From Phytoseiulus persimilis (Eukaryota > Arthropoda > Arachnida > Mesostigmata > Phytoseiidae), in the NCBI GenBank assembly GCA_037576195.1, contig CM075104.1, positions 22,894,211-22,958,210 of the forward strand: 64,000 nucleotides of DNA, in the 5' to 3' direction. The position numbers and the translations under genes are program-made. Shown one piece after another: positions 12,622 to 25,400 of the stretch (positions are counted from its first letter, which is position 1; every line of letters begins with the position of its first letter). Below the pieces are notes generated by a model, which did no database searches, was not told where the DNA came from, and saw only the letters and a list, made by a program, of their open reading frames with translations.

Positions 12622-15600
12622 CTAGAAGCACTATTTCCTCTGCTATTCGTTACGAATGACAATTTATGGAAATAGGCTACAATTCATATGGTGTCGGTCT
12701 TCATTCTATACGTAAAAAATTGGCAGTATGGACCCACCAGGCTAAAACATGACTCAAACCCGAAACATTAATCTACACTCACTGCCTGCCGCTTCCTATG
12801 AGTTGTCAGATGTATGCGTGGATCGATGATAGCCAAACACCGCTGTTAGCTGGGAAATTCAGGCATTTTCCATCATTTTTTCTCTGCATTCGTATAAGTT
12901 GATGCAGAATCATGATTCGCAGATTGATGCCTGGAAACACTCGTGAGAACCCGTCTAGATACAGCACATTCTCGATTATTTCAACCCCGATCGTGTCGAG
13001 TATTCGCATTCTAACCTGTATCATTCCAACTTCGATTACAGTGCCACCCCGATTATTTCAACTTCGAGTATTTCAACTTCCGATAATTCCAACCGTTTTC
13101 TGGAGCGATCAGTTGAGATGATCGAAGTTTCACTTTCCATCGAAAGCGTCCAAGTTCTAGCCATGCGGTAGCCATTGGTCCAGTATCGACAAGTATGTCC
13201 GCCGTTCCCGCGAGAGACCATGGTGATGTGTCGGAGGAACGCCCGGAGCTTAGGTTAGGTCATAGTTCTGGAAATCCACTGAGCCAAACCGCATCGCTGC
13301 CTACAATGCTGTGGGAACCTGGAAGGGTCCTCGATTTCCGTCGAGGGTGACCGCGGTTTGAAGGCTCTGATGAATTATAATAATGTCTAATCCTAGTCTG
13401 GCCCTGTCAGGGTTAACGTCTGGAAGGAAGGATCGCGGTCGGGAAGAGCCGACCGGTGCGTGCGCAATCGTCCAATTTCACACGACGCCTCAACTTAATC
13501 CCATTCAATTTAAAAGATAGCGCTAAACGTGCAGAGCCAACGCTTCGTCCTAATTGCCCGACCGGGGGTCCGATCCCCGGTAGGTTTTACGACAACGCGG
13601 TGTCTTGGCTCGTGCGAAGCAGCAAGCGTGCGAGACTGCACGCCCGCGGATAGCATGCGACCGTGGTGCCTGCGTTCCGGGGACCCGCTCCGTTCATCGT
13701 TCGACTCCAAACCATCTGCTCATAAGCGATTGATAGCGAACAATGCAACCAATGAAGTCAGGGAGAGCTAGGTTTCCAGAGTTCCAGATGGAGGATGGGT
13801 TCTCGGATGAAGAGCTGAGGATGTGCATCAAAGTTTTGCGCGAACGTTGCGGAAATTCAACTTGACAGCTGTTTAAAATCGATCGATGAGTTTGAACTTC
13901 TGCGAGGGCGCTCGAACAAGCAGAGACTCGCCGAAGGCACCGGAAAAAAGCTCAAACGGAGTACAATATTATCAGGGAACCGGCAGACGGGAGGCGAGGG
14001 ATACGAAACAAGGGGAGGTGGATATCCGTGAGCCGGTCTATTAGCCGGATGACTCGACTGCTTGTTCCGTGTTCAGTCTCTTACATCGATTGGGTGGGGC
14101 AGCCGTACCTCTTATCGCTTACCGACGGACAGGGGAATGAACAGAGAAGATTCGAACGAAAGCGATCAAGGCCTGCGTCCACGTTTCCTCCGATTGAGAG
14201 CAGCGGCAGGATAAATAATCGTCTTTAGATTAGATTTATTGCTGTGAGACATGAACGATTCCCTCGCCCAGTCAACGTGTCGGCCTGATCAAAATAAACT
14301 TCCGCCTTGTCCGTTGCTTGAATACGCGGTCAAGTATTCGAAACGGAACACCCGGGGCGGATCGCTCGATCTGTGACAAACTCGGCGGCCCGGAATCGAT
14401 CACGTGGGTTTCATCAAGACTCTCCGAACGAGGAAGGAGTGTCCGGCTCGTGGGCGAGCGGATATCGCGACGGGATCGATCTGGACACCGTCACGTCCGA
14501 ATTCCACCATGAGCTGCGCTCGTGTGAGGAAGCCGAGAGTCACGGAACAGCAAGCTATGGAAAAAGCTCTAATGGAGTTCATGCGGGGGTTACGTCAGCG
14601 AAACGGATGGTTCCGAACTTTACGGACCATTTCACAGAAGGTTGGGATGGCTAAATTCTGAAGATGGATCCGTCTTCTTTTTAAGGTCTTCTCTCAGTCG
14701 GTGGAGCAGACTGACAGAGGTGGACGGCACGACGGGTTCGCGGCGGGCTTCATTCTCCTCGAACATCAGGCAGAAGAGCCCTCATCGTCGACGTCGCCCC
14801 CCCCCCGCCCCGGAGCAGAGGCAAATGACCAGCCACTCGACTGGAAGTGATCGATTCAATTCAGTTTGCAGCTCGCCGTCCGTTGAGCTCATCCTCCTTC
14901 GAACTTCCAACAAGGCGTATTCAGGCGCATCATGGGGGGAGCTTTGCATCGAGATACTGGGCTCACGCTTTGTTTGTTGGTTCCTCGGTCGGCATGAACC
15001 CTCGGAGCTGGGGCTCCAGATCACCGACGCAAGGGAGGCTTCTGACATCGGAATACGTATCTGCGCATTCGCCGTTTCCGGCGATGTTGTCATTCTCCGG
15101 GCAAATATAGGCTGTGATTCCGGCCGTGTTTACGCTCGAATCCGATATTCTCCGGAGCTACTTATCCAAACTCATGACATCGTCCAAGCCTGGCTGAGGA
15201 GCTCGTGGCCGAACTTGTGTGCTTTTCTCCTCAGTTCAAGATGATTTCACATCTCTCCGAGTGAAGGTGCCGTCTCTATTTCTCCATGCACGCTGTTTAG
15301 ATGCCTGCTCCATCAGTTGAAAAAGTCTGCCGAAACTCCCTCCTGCCGCGGGGTAGGAAGTTGCGTCGGGAGGAGAATCTGTGCCCGAACCCACGCTTTC
15401 CGAAGCTTGGGCTCCAACAGTTCATCGGATTGGGCTCAGATACTCTCCATCATTCTAATGAGTTTGGGAGCATTGCTGAAAAGATGGATCCGGCGAAGAA
15501 CCCGACCCGATACAATCCGTGTTTTCTTTGTGGATTTGGGCGATGGCGGCAGCTTCTGTACAGCGCCTGGGAGCTGAGGATTTCAATATCCGAGAAGAAT

Positions 15601-16530
15601 CCGAGTTGATGAAACACGGCAGACCCTCTCAAAACAAACGGAATCGGAACTCAGGATTGAACTCTGGGAGAGCCGTAAGCTTCAGAACTCCTCTTCCACG
15701 TGGAAATTACGTCAGGAGGAAGGCATAAGCTTCAAAATCAGCATGGGAATCAACCATCCCGAGGCTGTCGCTCACTTGGCTCGGGCCGCGCAAGCCCGGA
15801 GAGTGTCACCCAGGAAATCCCGAAAGGGTCCTTTTCTCCGCAGACCGGAGTCTCAGCCTTCCCGCGGTACGGCTGCGAGTGTAAAAATCAAAGACCTGGC
15901 GGGAGATTCTCCGGAATTCTCAGATGATTGCCCGCGGGCCATATTTGAGTCACATCCAGCGGCCCTCGCTAAGCAAACCATACGTAAACAGCTCAGCGGA
16001 AAATACACCGGGGCGAAATCCCTCGGAAGAAGCTTCGCTCCGTTGAGGAGAGATACGTTTTCCCAACGAACCCAGTGATCCCGTTCTCCTGTTTGCCGAC
16101 GAGTTCCATCTCTGGGTCGGCGGCTTGAGACAGCCCGAAAATCCAAAGACTCCAATGCCTCAGAATACATTCAATCTCAAGATTACACTTCGCTCGTTTC
16201 GCAGCTAGTCTCGACCCTCACGCGCTCCAGTCAGTCGGTACGAGGCGGCGTCTGAGGTGCGCTCCCCACCCTGGGGGACTACGGTTAACTTGTTCTGTTA
16301 CTTCCTCTATCCCGTTCGAGAGCCCTCTCGGACCACGAGGGCTTTTAGAGCAAGCGAGCACGAGCTCCGCGGGATTCTCGAAAGTGGGTTGTCGAGGAGA
16401 CCCGGGCCGGGAGAGACGTAATCAAACGAATCGGTGTCGTTCGAATTCGTAACACCGGACCGCCTTGTTGGCGATCGGGCGGGTTGGCGTGTCGGCCGCT
16501 GGGTCGGGGGAGAACCAAGAGGACGAGGAG
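12622..16530. other. non-coding stretch with minor repeats
   Basis: No gene supported. A degenerate tandem array of a TATTTCAACTTCGA-like word lies at about 12975-13102. A short C-run sits at 14797-14806. A GGGG/CCCC mini-hairpin around 13560-13580 superficially resembles a tRNA T-arm but has no matching acceptor or anticodon arms. Confidence 0.45.
12975..13102. repeat. degenerate tandem repeat of a TATTTCAACTTCGA-like word
   Basis: Variants of ATTATTTCAAC, TATTTCAACTTCGAG, ATTCCAACTTCGAT and AATTCCAAC follow one another over about 125 bp. Units are imperfect and about 14-28 bp apart. This looks like an old eroded minisatellite. No gene or element boundary is evident around it. Confidence 0.5.
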
Positions 16531-16539
16531 AGTCGAGAG

Positions 16540-17690
16540 AAGCCACCCAGACCGTGAACGAGGAACCTACGGCCGCATTCCACTCGCTCATCGAGTTCAA
16601 CTCTCACGGAGACCGAAGTCAAACGCTTTGTTGCAGACGCTGATGGATCGCTCAAGGGGACTTTTGCTGCTGCCGTGGCTTCTGTTCGAGAACGCGGTTT
16701 TAGGTCTAGACCATCAGTGAGGACTGGGGAACGTAGAGAGACAAGGGAACTCACTCGAGAGCCGAAGTGCACAGCAAATCAACGCTGCGGTGCTCGGCCG
16801 ACCGAGCTCCCTCAAACATCAAGCTCACCCGGTCTAACTTTTTCGTGTGATTCAAACGTCCAAAGATGCTCACTACACCATCAACGAGCCCAAAGCCCTG
16901 GTCCACGTGTTCAAAATGGAACACCGAATCGTCACGGATCGGGTCGCGAACACAGGTGTCAAGTTCGAGATTCCATGGATTCCTGGAATGGGAACTCCAG
17001 AGCTCCCGGAGATTGTTCTACACAAATCTCAGAGCCAGAACACGGAAAGGACATCGCTCACGTCGATGAGAATTTCCAAACAGGCCACAACGTCAGCGCC
17101 TTGGCCCGTGCAAATGGAGTCGGAGCATCCCGGCGTCACCGGCTTATAGCTCTAAATCGGATTCAAGCGATGCTGCTGAATGGTCGAGAGCGAGGGTGTG
17201 CTCGAGGACGTCATCGTTCGCTCTACGCAGCCGGCTTCTCTTGAAAATTCCTCTCATTCGATGACCTTCGAAGTTTTCCCTGTCCAGATCACAGTCCCGT
17301 TCTGGAGTCGCCCCGGCTGCTGCACTGCTCACGGATGCATCCGACGACAACTTCTAGACCCTTTTCAACTCGACAATCCGCTCCGATCTTTTATGGACAG
17401 AAACAAGGAAAGCGATTCTGCAGGCGTCGTGCAGGTGTGGGGTTCGGTGGAATCAGTGAGCCAACTGTTTCCAGGTCCTGGTGCGAGTCTGATGCAATTC
17501 CGAAAATTCAGGACTGTGGCATGAACTGCCAGGCAGCTGCTTCGATGATCTCCACTCTGACACGAATGGGTCCGGAAACTATGCCGATGGCGGGAATCGA
17601 GCTTCAATCGCAAAGCGAGCAGAAAGTGGAGCTGACGGGGTCGATGAAGTTTCAACTCACTCAGCTTCGGGCTGGCTTCGCCACTTGAGT
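16540..17690 (+). pseudogene. coding-like segments in shifting frames; unidentified
   Basis: Several plus-strand stretches show amino-acid-like composition and C/G-ending codons but change frame repeatedly. Near 16610-16710 is TETEVKRFVADADGSLKG. At about 16840-17050 is a frame with NEPKALVHVFKMEHRIVTD. Near 17035-17160 is DIAHVDENFQTGHNVSALA. Near 17150-17260 is a Ser/Asp-rich piece, and near 17510-17690 another piece ends in a stop. No domain is recognised, and no clear splice sites resolve the shifts. It could be a heavily frameshifted gene relic or a compositional artefact. Confidence 0.2.
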
Positions 17691-18634
17691 AACGCGGGAG
17701 ATTGTTTCCTCAGAACCGAAAGCTCCTCGAGCATCAATGTCTGGAGTTCCTCCGTCTTTTCTTGTTGTAGGGGGGGAATTAATGGATCCGCTTAGTGTAT
17801 AATTCATACTCGGTCAAGTGTCGTCCACGTAAAGTGTTCACGTCCGAAATTGAGGGTATGCCCACCGAAGATGCAACTTTGATGCCTGTCGAATATGACC
17901 ATCTGCGCTGTCGGCGAAAGCTTTTTTGGATAGCAATTGCCGAAATAAGGCCCTGGCCGGCTGGCTGACCGCTCGCCGGCCTGCCTCCGAGCTCGCCTGT
18001 ATAGCCCACCCTAGTATTAAGTAACATTCCGTGTTGGCATTAGTCGACCATCCGTGGGACAGGCAAGCTGGCCGCGTGGGGAGGGTAGGGATTGTCAGGG
18101 CTGTACCCGGTGGACGATGGCTCTCGTAATGAAACAGAGGGGACCGGTCCTCAATGATGGACATTTTTTCCTCCCATAGAGTCTTGAACTGAAAGCCTCG
18201 CGCAACGCTCTGATAGACGAGCCCCGACAGATGAGGAAGCGTGTCCTCGGACATCATCGAGGAAAAACTGCCCACTGGCAGCTCAGGGGAGACATTGTTT
18301 GCAGTGGAGTCCTCCAGCAAAAATCAAAGACACTGAGTGTTGCTAAATCGGAAGTGGATCCGGAACGGGAGAGCCGAAATTCGGATACATGGACGCGACT
18401 CCTGAAGTCTCCAGATCGAGATCCTCCCGAAATCTTTGTTTTGATCCGCATTTCCAACTTGATTTCCTTCTGCGGGCATCCAGATAAGAACAGGCAGAAC
18501 TCCATTTGAAGGGTACCTCGTGGAAAACCATTTTTTTCTTGCTGGAACGAGGCCGAATACAAACTATGGGAATTGTATGAGAGGAAATCATCAAGCCGAT
18601 TGTTCTGTTGGGATTTTCACAGATGTCGCATGTA

Positions 18635-18780
18635 CAGGGTGGCTTTTTTTAGTCGGGAATTTTCGAGCCCGATATCGTTTTGGCCATAACTTCGTCAATT
18701 TTTGAAACTTTTCCAAAAATCAAACAGTGATCGATAGAGGATATCGAGGCGGTCATTTTGATACAAAAAAAAAAGGATCC
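18635..18780 (+). repeat. left terminal inverted repeat of the foldback element
   Basis: Starts CAGGGTGGCTTTTTTTAGTC and ends at GGATCC. Pairs with 19294-19441. Differences seen include GATATCG against GATCTTG and a one-base gap near the inner end. Confidence 0.85.
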
Positions 18781-19293
18781 GCCCGAAAACCGAGCGAAGT
18801 TATCTCATTTCCCCGAAGAATGGCAAGCGATAGTATCAACCCCTTTTTCAAGGCCTTGCCCATTGGCTAATTTCGTTTTCCTCGCTTTTCCCCGCATTTC
18901 TTCTCGTAACTCCTCAACGAGACGGAATCGGAGGTATCTCCCCCGGTGAAAATTACTCAGAAATGGGTGAATCATGCGAACATTGAGCTGCGAGGTCGAT
19001 CCGATGATTTTTGATTTTCACCGGAAATCACCCATGCTCAGGATTCCGCCCTCGGTTGCCAAAATCACCCTCGACACCAAAGGAATTCTCGATACGATCG
19101 GTTGCCATTTTTCGGAGAAACGAGATAACTTCAATCGGTTTTCTGGCGAATGACCGGCTTCCTTTTGCGCGTCGGATGCGACCCGCACGAGTCCGATCCG
19201 ATAAATATTGACGTTTTTACGATAACTTTTAGGAAGACCTCGAAAAAAAGGAAGGGTCATTTTCAAAACCATCTCCTGACCGGGATTTTTACC

Positions 19294-19441
19294 GGATCCT
19301 CCTAAATTTTGTATCAAAATGACTCGCCTCGATATCCTCTATCGATCACTGTTTGATTTTTGGAAAAGTTCCAAAAATTGACGAAGTTATGGCCAAAACA
19401 AGATCGGGCTCGAAAATTCCCGACTAAAAAAAGCCACCCTG
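19294..19441 (-). repeat. right terminal inverted repeat of the foldback element
   Basis: Reverse complement of the left arm at 18635-18780, including the inner GGATCC (19294-19299) and the outer GCCACCCTG followed by TA. Confidence 0.85.
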
Positions 19442-19443
19442 TA

Positions 19444-22400
19444 GATGTAGCATACAGACACATGCAACGCGTGAGAGAAACACACACTCTTCTATGGACA
19501 GAGAGGTAGCACACACGCCTGATCTGATCTCTGCCATCCGCCTGACTTCGACACCCGACATCGGAGAACACCTGACTGAAGGAGGCCCCAAAAGCAGTAA
19601 GAAAGCCTTGCCGAGCCCGAATTCTAAAAGCCGCTTTCCTCCGAATACCAAGATGCGGTGCGATCGCGAGCCACCCTAACTCCCCCCTAGAGTCCAAGTC
19701 CGTGGCGTGAGAAAAGCAGTCGTTGGTACTCCTATGGGATCCGTATGACAAAGAGCTTTCAGTTGATTGCAATGTCGATGACAATCGACGTTTTAAACCA
19801 CCGCATGGCCGCAAACCTCGAGAACTTTCATCTCGGATGCATTTTCCGAAGTAACGGAGTCGCGACATGCCTCTGATATCCAAAAAGACATTTCCGATTG
19901 AAACCACTTTTGAGTTGAGATCATCTCAGTCTACCATGCAAAGTTTTCAGAGAACCGATCTCCGGTTCCGTGCTTCTGGGGAGTAGTACAGGTGACTGAA
20001 GTTGAAAGCTACAGCTTCGAAGTGCTGTTTCCCCCGCGAGGCATGGTTCATCCTCCTCAGTTTTTGCTGAAGTTAATATTTAGTCAAGAACTGATTCACG
20101 CACTGATGTTTGCACGCAAATGTGAGCCCCCACATGTGAACAGATCAGCTGCTGTATCATTCGCAAGGGGGATGATTGGATTTTCAAGTGGCCTCGTGGT
20201 AGGAATGGGGGAAATAGAAAACTGGAGGCCTCTCATCCGATGAACGATCCGAGCCTTTCCGTGTCAAATCCATTCTGGGATGATTTCGTGGGGAGAGAGC
20301 GAGATCAATCCGTGCGATTCCAAGGCATACATAACGGGCAGGGTTCAGAAGAGCCATCGGAGTTCCAATCGTGACCATCGTGTGGCTGTCTTGCACACAC
20401 CGACTTCTGGGTTTCTTTTATCAATAACGTTGCGGGTCATTTCGTATTCATAGAGTGGCAAAGCCAAGCGGAGAGAATTCGGGCCACTTTTCTTTCCTAC
20501 TGTCTCTGCGACGTCGAGCACGTCCTCGCTCCCCCCGATCCCCTTGCCCTCCCCCGGTCCCGCGCAGTCGTCTTTCAGGGTCCCGTTTTCGGTCGCTCGC
20601 AGAGCCTCGCCATCCCCCTCAGGTTCCCTAAAGTTTTTCTTTCTTACCCTCTACGCCCAGCGGCAGGACCGCAGCAGTCAGCACACAACGTAGGGAAAAG
20701 CACTTTGGAAGAAATATGATGCGTTTCACAAAATCGGCATTTCAGCAGAGCCGGTCACAGCTGTCTGGATGCTCCTTGGAAAAAATCTCCGAGGAAAAGC
20801 TCAATAGTTTCTCCTCGGGCGAATTTTCCGCCAAACTTCAGGTGAAATCTGAGAATATCGCTGTTAAGCTCGTACTTACCCTCGGTCACTTTGTCACCGT
20901 TCGAGTTCGGAATCTTGGTCACGTGTCCTTGTTCCTTCGCAGAGTTGACCCCCTGGGTTCCTGCTACAAACCGTCACCTGCTACAAATTCAGATCGTACG
21001 AGCAGGCCGGGAAACTCTTGGCAATCCGAGATCGCGTTCCCTCGATGAATGCCCGGAATTGTGCTGGAAGACCTTCTTCTAGGAATAATAGAGACGGGAA
21101 TGCCCGCATAGCTCGATGATTCTCCCAATGACGGCACTCTCTCAGGGTACGGATGAAAGTGGGTTCCAGCGACGAGACTGAAATACAAGTAGAGCCTTCT
21201 CTCGCGTGAGCTGACGGAAAGCGCTTCCCCGAAAGCTCAAAGTGGCGGTGAGAAAGTTTCACAACTCGAATCGTTCCGACAAGGAAACACTGTAAAGTAG
21301 ATTGATGGAGGAATACGCCGGCGGTTTTGCAACCAATCGGCGGACCTCGTGTCCCTGATCGGAGAGTTCGTTGGCTCGGCAAAGAGCAGGCGCACGAGGA
21401 ACCAGCACGCGGGATCGGATGCAGTTAATCCAACTTGAAGTACGCAACTGGGCAGGTTTCAGCGAGGAACAGTTTGTAATCCATAGAAGCGAACCATAAA
21501 TCAAGCTCCAAAGGTGGTGTGAGCTCTTTCCTATGAAGATGCGACCTACTTCGTGGAGCTACTTCCTAGCGTCAGCTCTCGTCCAGTCACGCCATGCTGT
21601 CCACGACTATAATGACTTTTCTTGTGAATAGCGTCCGCGTCCTTTCGACTTGGAAGCTCGCTGAAAGAACAAGCGCGCCGTGCAGTCCCTCCGTGCAGTT
21701 CGTTGCTGGGTCAGAGGTCGGCTAGGTGGCTCTGAGCTACGTTTGAGTCGGGAAAGCGGTCGGCGGGGCAGCGGGCGAGGTTTCGGATCTCGTCAGTCAT
21801 CTTCGGAGCCCGGAAACTGCCGAGGGGTCAATCGAACGGAGTTGAACGATTCGTGCCCACATGGAGCATGGTGATCAAAAATGAGCGTGGTTGGATCACG
21901 TCAGAGCAACAAGCCGGAATCACTGCGAAATTCGAACAATGTCCGACTGACGGATCGATATCAACGTGGCTGCCGTGTTCTTGTCGTTTAAGTCCCGGTA
22001 CTCGTCCCTGCTCCTCGTCCCGTCTGTTTCCCTGCGGTAGTTTCCCCATTTCTTCCACGTCTAATCAAGCATTGGATTCGGCTCGACTCGTTGACTGATC
22101 AATAGACAGACGAAGTTACGGACAGGCGGGCCGTTCCCGATTCCCTGGAGAGGGAGGACCGAGCTCTTTGATGAGTGAAGGCCACAAAGCAAGGATTACC
22201 TCACGGAGCTCGATTAGTTTTGAGAGAGGAGAAACTTCGCCCGACGAGAGCGAGATTGGAATCTGCGAGCGAGTCCGGAACCATTGTTGTTTTGCAACCT
22301 CTCCGGCTTGGCTCCCCTTCTTTCGGCAGCGCCTCCCGGCGGACCGTCGCATGAGTTAGGAATGGGAAAAATCGATCACTCCACAGTCAAAATCCGAAAA

Positions 22401-25400
22401 GCAGTCTCTCCTTTCTGACTGAATAATGCGGGTATCATGTTCCTATACCGAACTCCCCGTTTGCGCATGCGCAAGGATGTGACAGCCTTGTGAAGCTTCT
22501 CATTGAATACCCACAGATGATGATGCCTTCGCTGTCGAAACATTCACCTTCATGGGCTCGAGATGAGGGACATCTCGAGAGAAACACACCAAGGAGGCAA
22601 CGATTCTACCAGGTGCAAACTCGTCAGAGTGAATGCTGATATTGGACGCCCTTCGAGAGCGCATCGGAATCGGGAGCTCGGGGAGGATGGCGAGTGTTCG
22701 GCGGTGTTCGCCCAGGAAAACGCCGATCGAGTTACTTTGAACCCCTCTCCCGAATAACCTCTCTCAACGAAAAGTCTCGAGCAGCAGTTCGCAGGATCTA
22801 TTCTCGATTCCGGCCAACTTCTGGTTCCGACTGCTTTCCACTCCGCCGACGTGAATACGGAGAGAGCTTTCCTCTGGAACCGACCTGCTGCACCAACTTC
22901 AGCATCAAGGGCCGATAAAACCTCCAGCAGAGGACGGGGCGAGTGCTGGGGTGGGAAACGTAGCGAAACCCATAGAAGAATTCATCTCTGGAAAGATGGA
23001 TAATGATTAATGAATAAAGCTCGATCGATTTCCCCAGGCCCTGGTCATTGGAAAATTGTCCGTTCACATGGAATTAATGAAGTTCACGGGTTGTTCCCGG
23101 AGCGAGATGAGGGCCCAATGGCTTTTTTCCAAGAAACTGTAATAAACGGATTGTGGCATGTTGAGGTGGCCCGGACGCGCAATCGGAATCAGAGCCCAAC
23201 AGAAACGGCGTTCGGTCGCGCAGCCCGCTGAATGCTGCCTCGGCTGCAGCAGCAACGCAAAAAGGCTTTGCAATGTTCGTAGATGGATCATTACGAAAAT
23301 TAATGACTGAAGGTTATTAATCAAAGCAGCTACAGCGCACGTTGTGTCGGTAGTGGTGGCCGTAGTCTTTCGCTGCAGTCTGAACGCCCCGTCCGCCTGC
23401 CTGCCACCCGGCCTTTGTCTGACAGGGGCTGGGAGCGCCGGCATTGGGTACTTCCCGCCTGTTGGAAAAAAAAACCAACGCCTCCTAAAACAAGCCTCAA
23501 CGAAGAGTCGTAGCATTTATCAAGAGACAGGACGATGGCAACATCGCTCACACGGCTGTGCGCGGGTTTCGTGAGTCAATGCAGAACGCCGGTCACAGAG
23601 TGGGCTCCGGCAATCGAGAAAGTATTGTGAATCGAGGACTTATACGAGCAACGTCACGCGACGATCCCTGTCAGGAGCAGCAAAGGGAACGGTACCGCGC
23701 CCATTAGGGATGTCAGCAAACATTCATCGGTGGTCGGGGGACAAGCACGCGGAGCCGAACGTGAAAAACTCGAGACCTCAACAGCAATCGACCGGCTTTC
23801 GGCCCTCTCAACAGGCGGGGCCGAATTTGCTGAATGGCTTTTTGGAGCCTGCTGGAGAGGATAGGACTCCCTCCCTGATGCCACGAGAGCCGGTGTCAGC
23901 GGCCTAGCTCGCAAACAGGCTGGCGGGCGAGCGGGAAGCCTGTCCCCGAGTGATGCTCGTTATCTGGACGTGACCCGCCATAGGGCTGTGCGTACGTCGC
24001 TCCTGTGTGGGGTGGGGGCGCGGGGACGGGGGACGGAGGATCCTCTAAGCAGGGTAAACAGCAGTAGCGAGGAAGAACGAGTCACTGAAGAGGTGCAATG
24101 ATTCCGCTTCTCTCCTCAAAGATTAACAACCGACTAAACTGAAGCATCAACGACGACTCTGAGATTGCGGGAAAATCCCCGAACCGGAGGTGGAATTAAT
24201 GTTCCCTCTGCTCGTCGAGCCTTCTTGGCCGAACACAATCCGACCGTCGAGAGTACCAGGAAACCCGCCCGGTGGAGCTGGACGGAAAGCGACGGAAAAT
24301 TTTCTGTGGGCGGAGGAGCGCTACAGACGGTGTGCGGCCCGGACCCTGAGATGGCAGCGGTCCCCACGATTATCGTGCTGACGCCCTCGGTGAAGTTCAG
24401 CGAGGATTTCGATGTGGCCGGTTGGGCAGGTGAACGCGCATTCCGACCGAGCAACCGATTCACTGCACCCATCCGAGGCACGGAGCGACACGGTGATCAA
24501 CACCAAACGACTTCCGTCCAATGGGCAATTACCATTTAATACCACGCGTTATACCATTCGCGAAGCGGTCGAAGCACCTTTTTTTCGGAAACATTATGCT
24601 CAATTAACCGGGGCAGCGTCGATGTCTCTCCTGCTCAGGAACCGATTTAGTCGAGGTCATTCCTTCGCCTTGCGATTGGTCAGTTTGGCGGGCGAACAAT
24701 ATTCGGCGACACTCAAGCTGTTCTGCGGAAAGCCATCGGGAAGAGAGATCTCTCCACAGCCCGACATGAGGAATACTACGGATCGACAGATTTTGCCACA
24801 TTATCGGAAAGCTGCTCTCAGGAGTACTTGAACCCGCCTCTGCTCAGTGGTTTCGGCTGTTTTCTGAATTGAAGCCGCGGCTTCAACTTCGCACGGCACA
24901 ACGGTCGGCGTCGAAGTAGAGCACTCAGAGAATAAGCGGCAATTCGTCGGTGCAGGACAATAAAAGAAAAGTCTCGCACTTGATGCCCTTGCCTTCTTCC
25001 CTCCGTGCAAATGCCGCCTGGCCCCGACGAAAGCAGTCTACGCTACAGCAGGCCAGACTGAGAGGGCAGACTTCCCCAAGAAGTTAGCAGAGTGTGTTTC
25101 TCTTCCGGCTGTTTCCTCTTTCGGTCCGTGCGTTCGTTCTCTCACTCGTTCCCGACCGGCTTGCCGGCTTCTGACTTGCAACTTCAAATTGCACTTTGCA
25201 TTAATTATTGACGCACTCTCCCTTCAGCCTATGGGGAGGAAGACCGACCGCATCATTAAGCCTCCCCATAAGAATCCCATCAACTGCACACAAACGGTAA
25301 GAGATTCGAAAGGAATCCATAAACCGACTGCGTGGCGGTGTACGGACTGGCGGGAGCGTTTAGCCTGGAACTGGACCCGCGATGCCGGGAACAACCCGAA

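Larger units (their letters stand above)
18635..19441. mobile_element. foldback/MITE-like DNA transposon with ~147-bp TIRs and TA flanks
   Basis: The element begins CAGGGTGGC and ends GCCACCCTG, with TA immediately outside each end (18633-18634 and 19442-19443). Its left arm, 18635-18780, is an almost exact reverse complement of its right arm, 19294-19441. Only a few mismatches or one-base gaps are visible, which points to a fairly recent insertion or to arm homogenisation. Further inside, a second inverted pair (about 18783-18842 with 19085-19147) and a third around 18935-18965 with 19012-19035 make it a nested palindrome. TA flanks and long TIRs fit the Tc1/mariner superfamily or a related TA-targeting group, by family knowledge. 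There is no transposase ORF, so it is non-autonomous. Confidence 0.85.

Noticed and set aside
13555..13585. tRNA T-arm-like hairpin around GGGGGTCCGATCCCC
   Set aside because: No complementary acceptor stem, D-arm or anticodon arm at the required distances on either strand.
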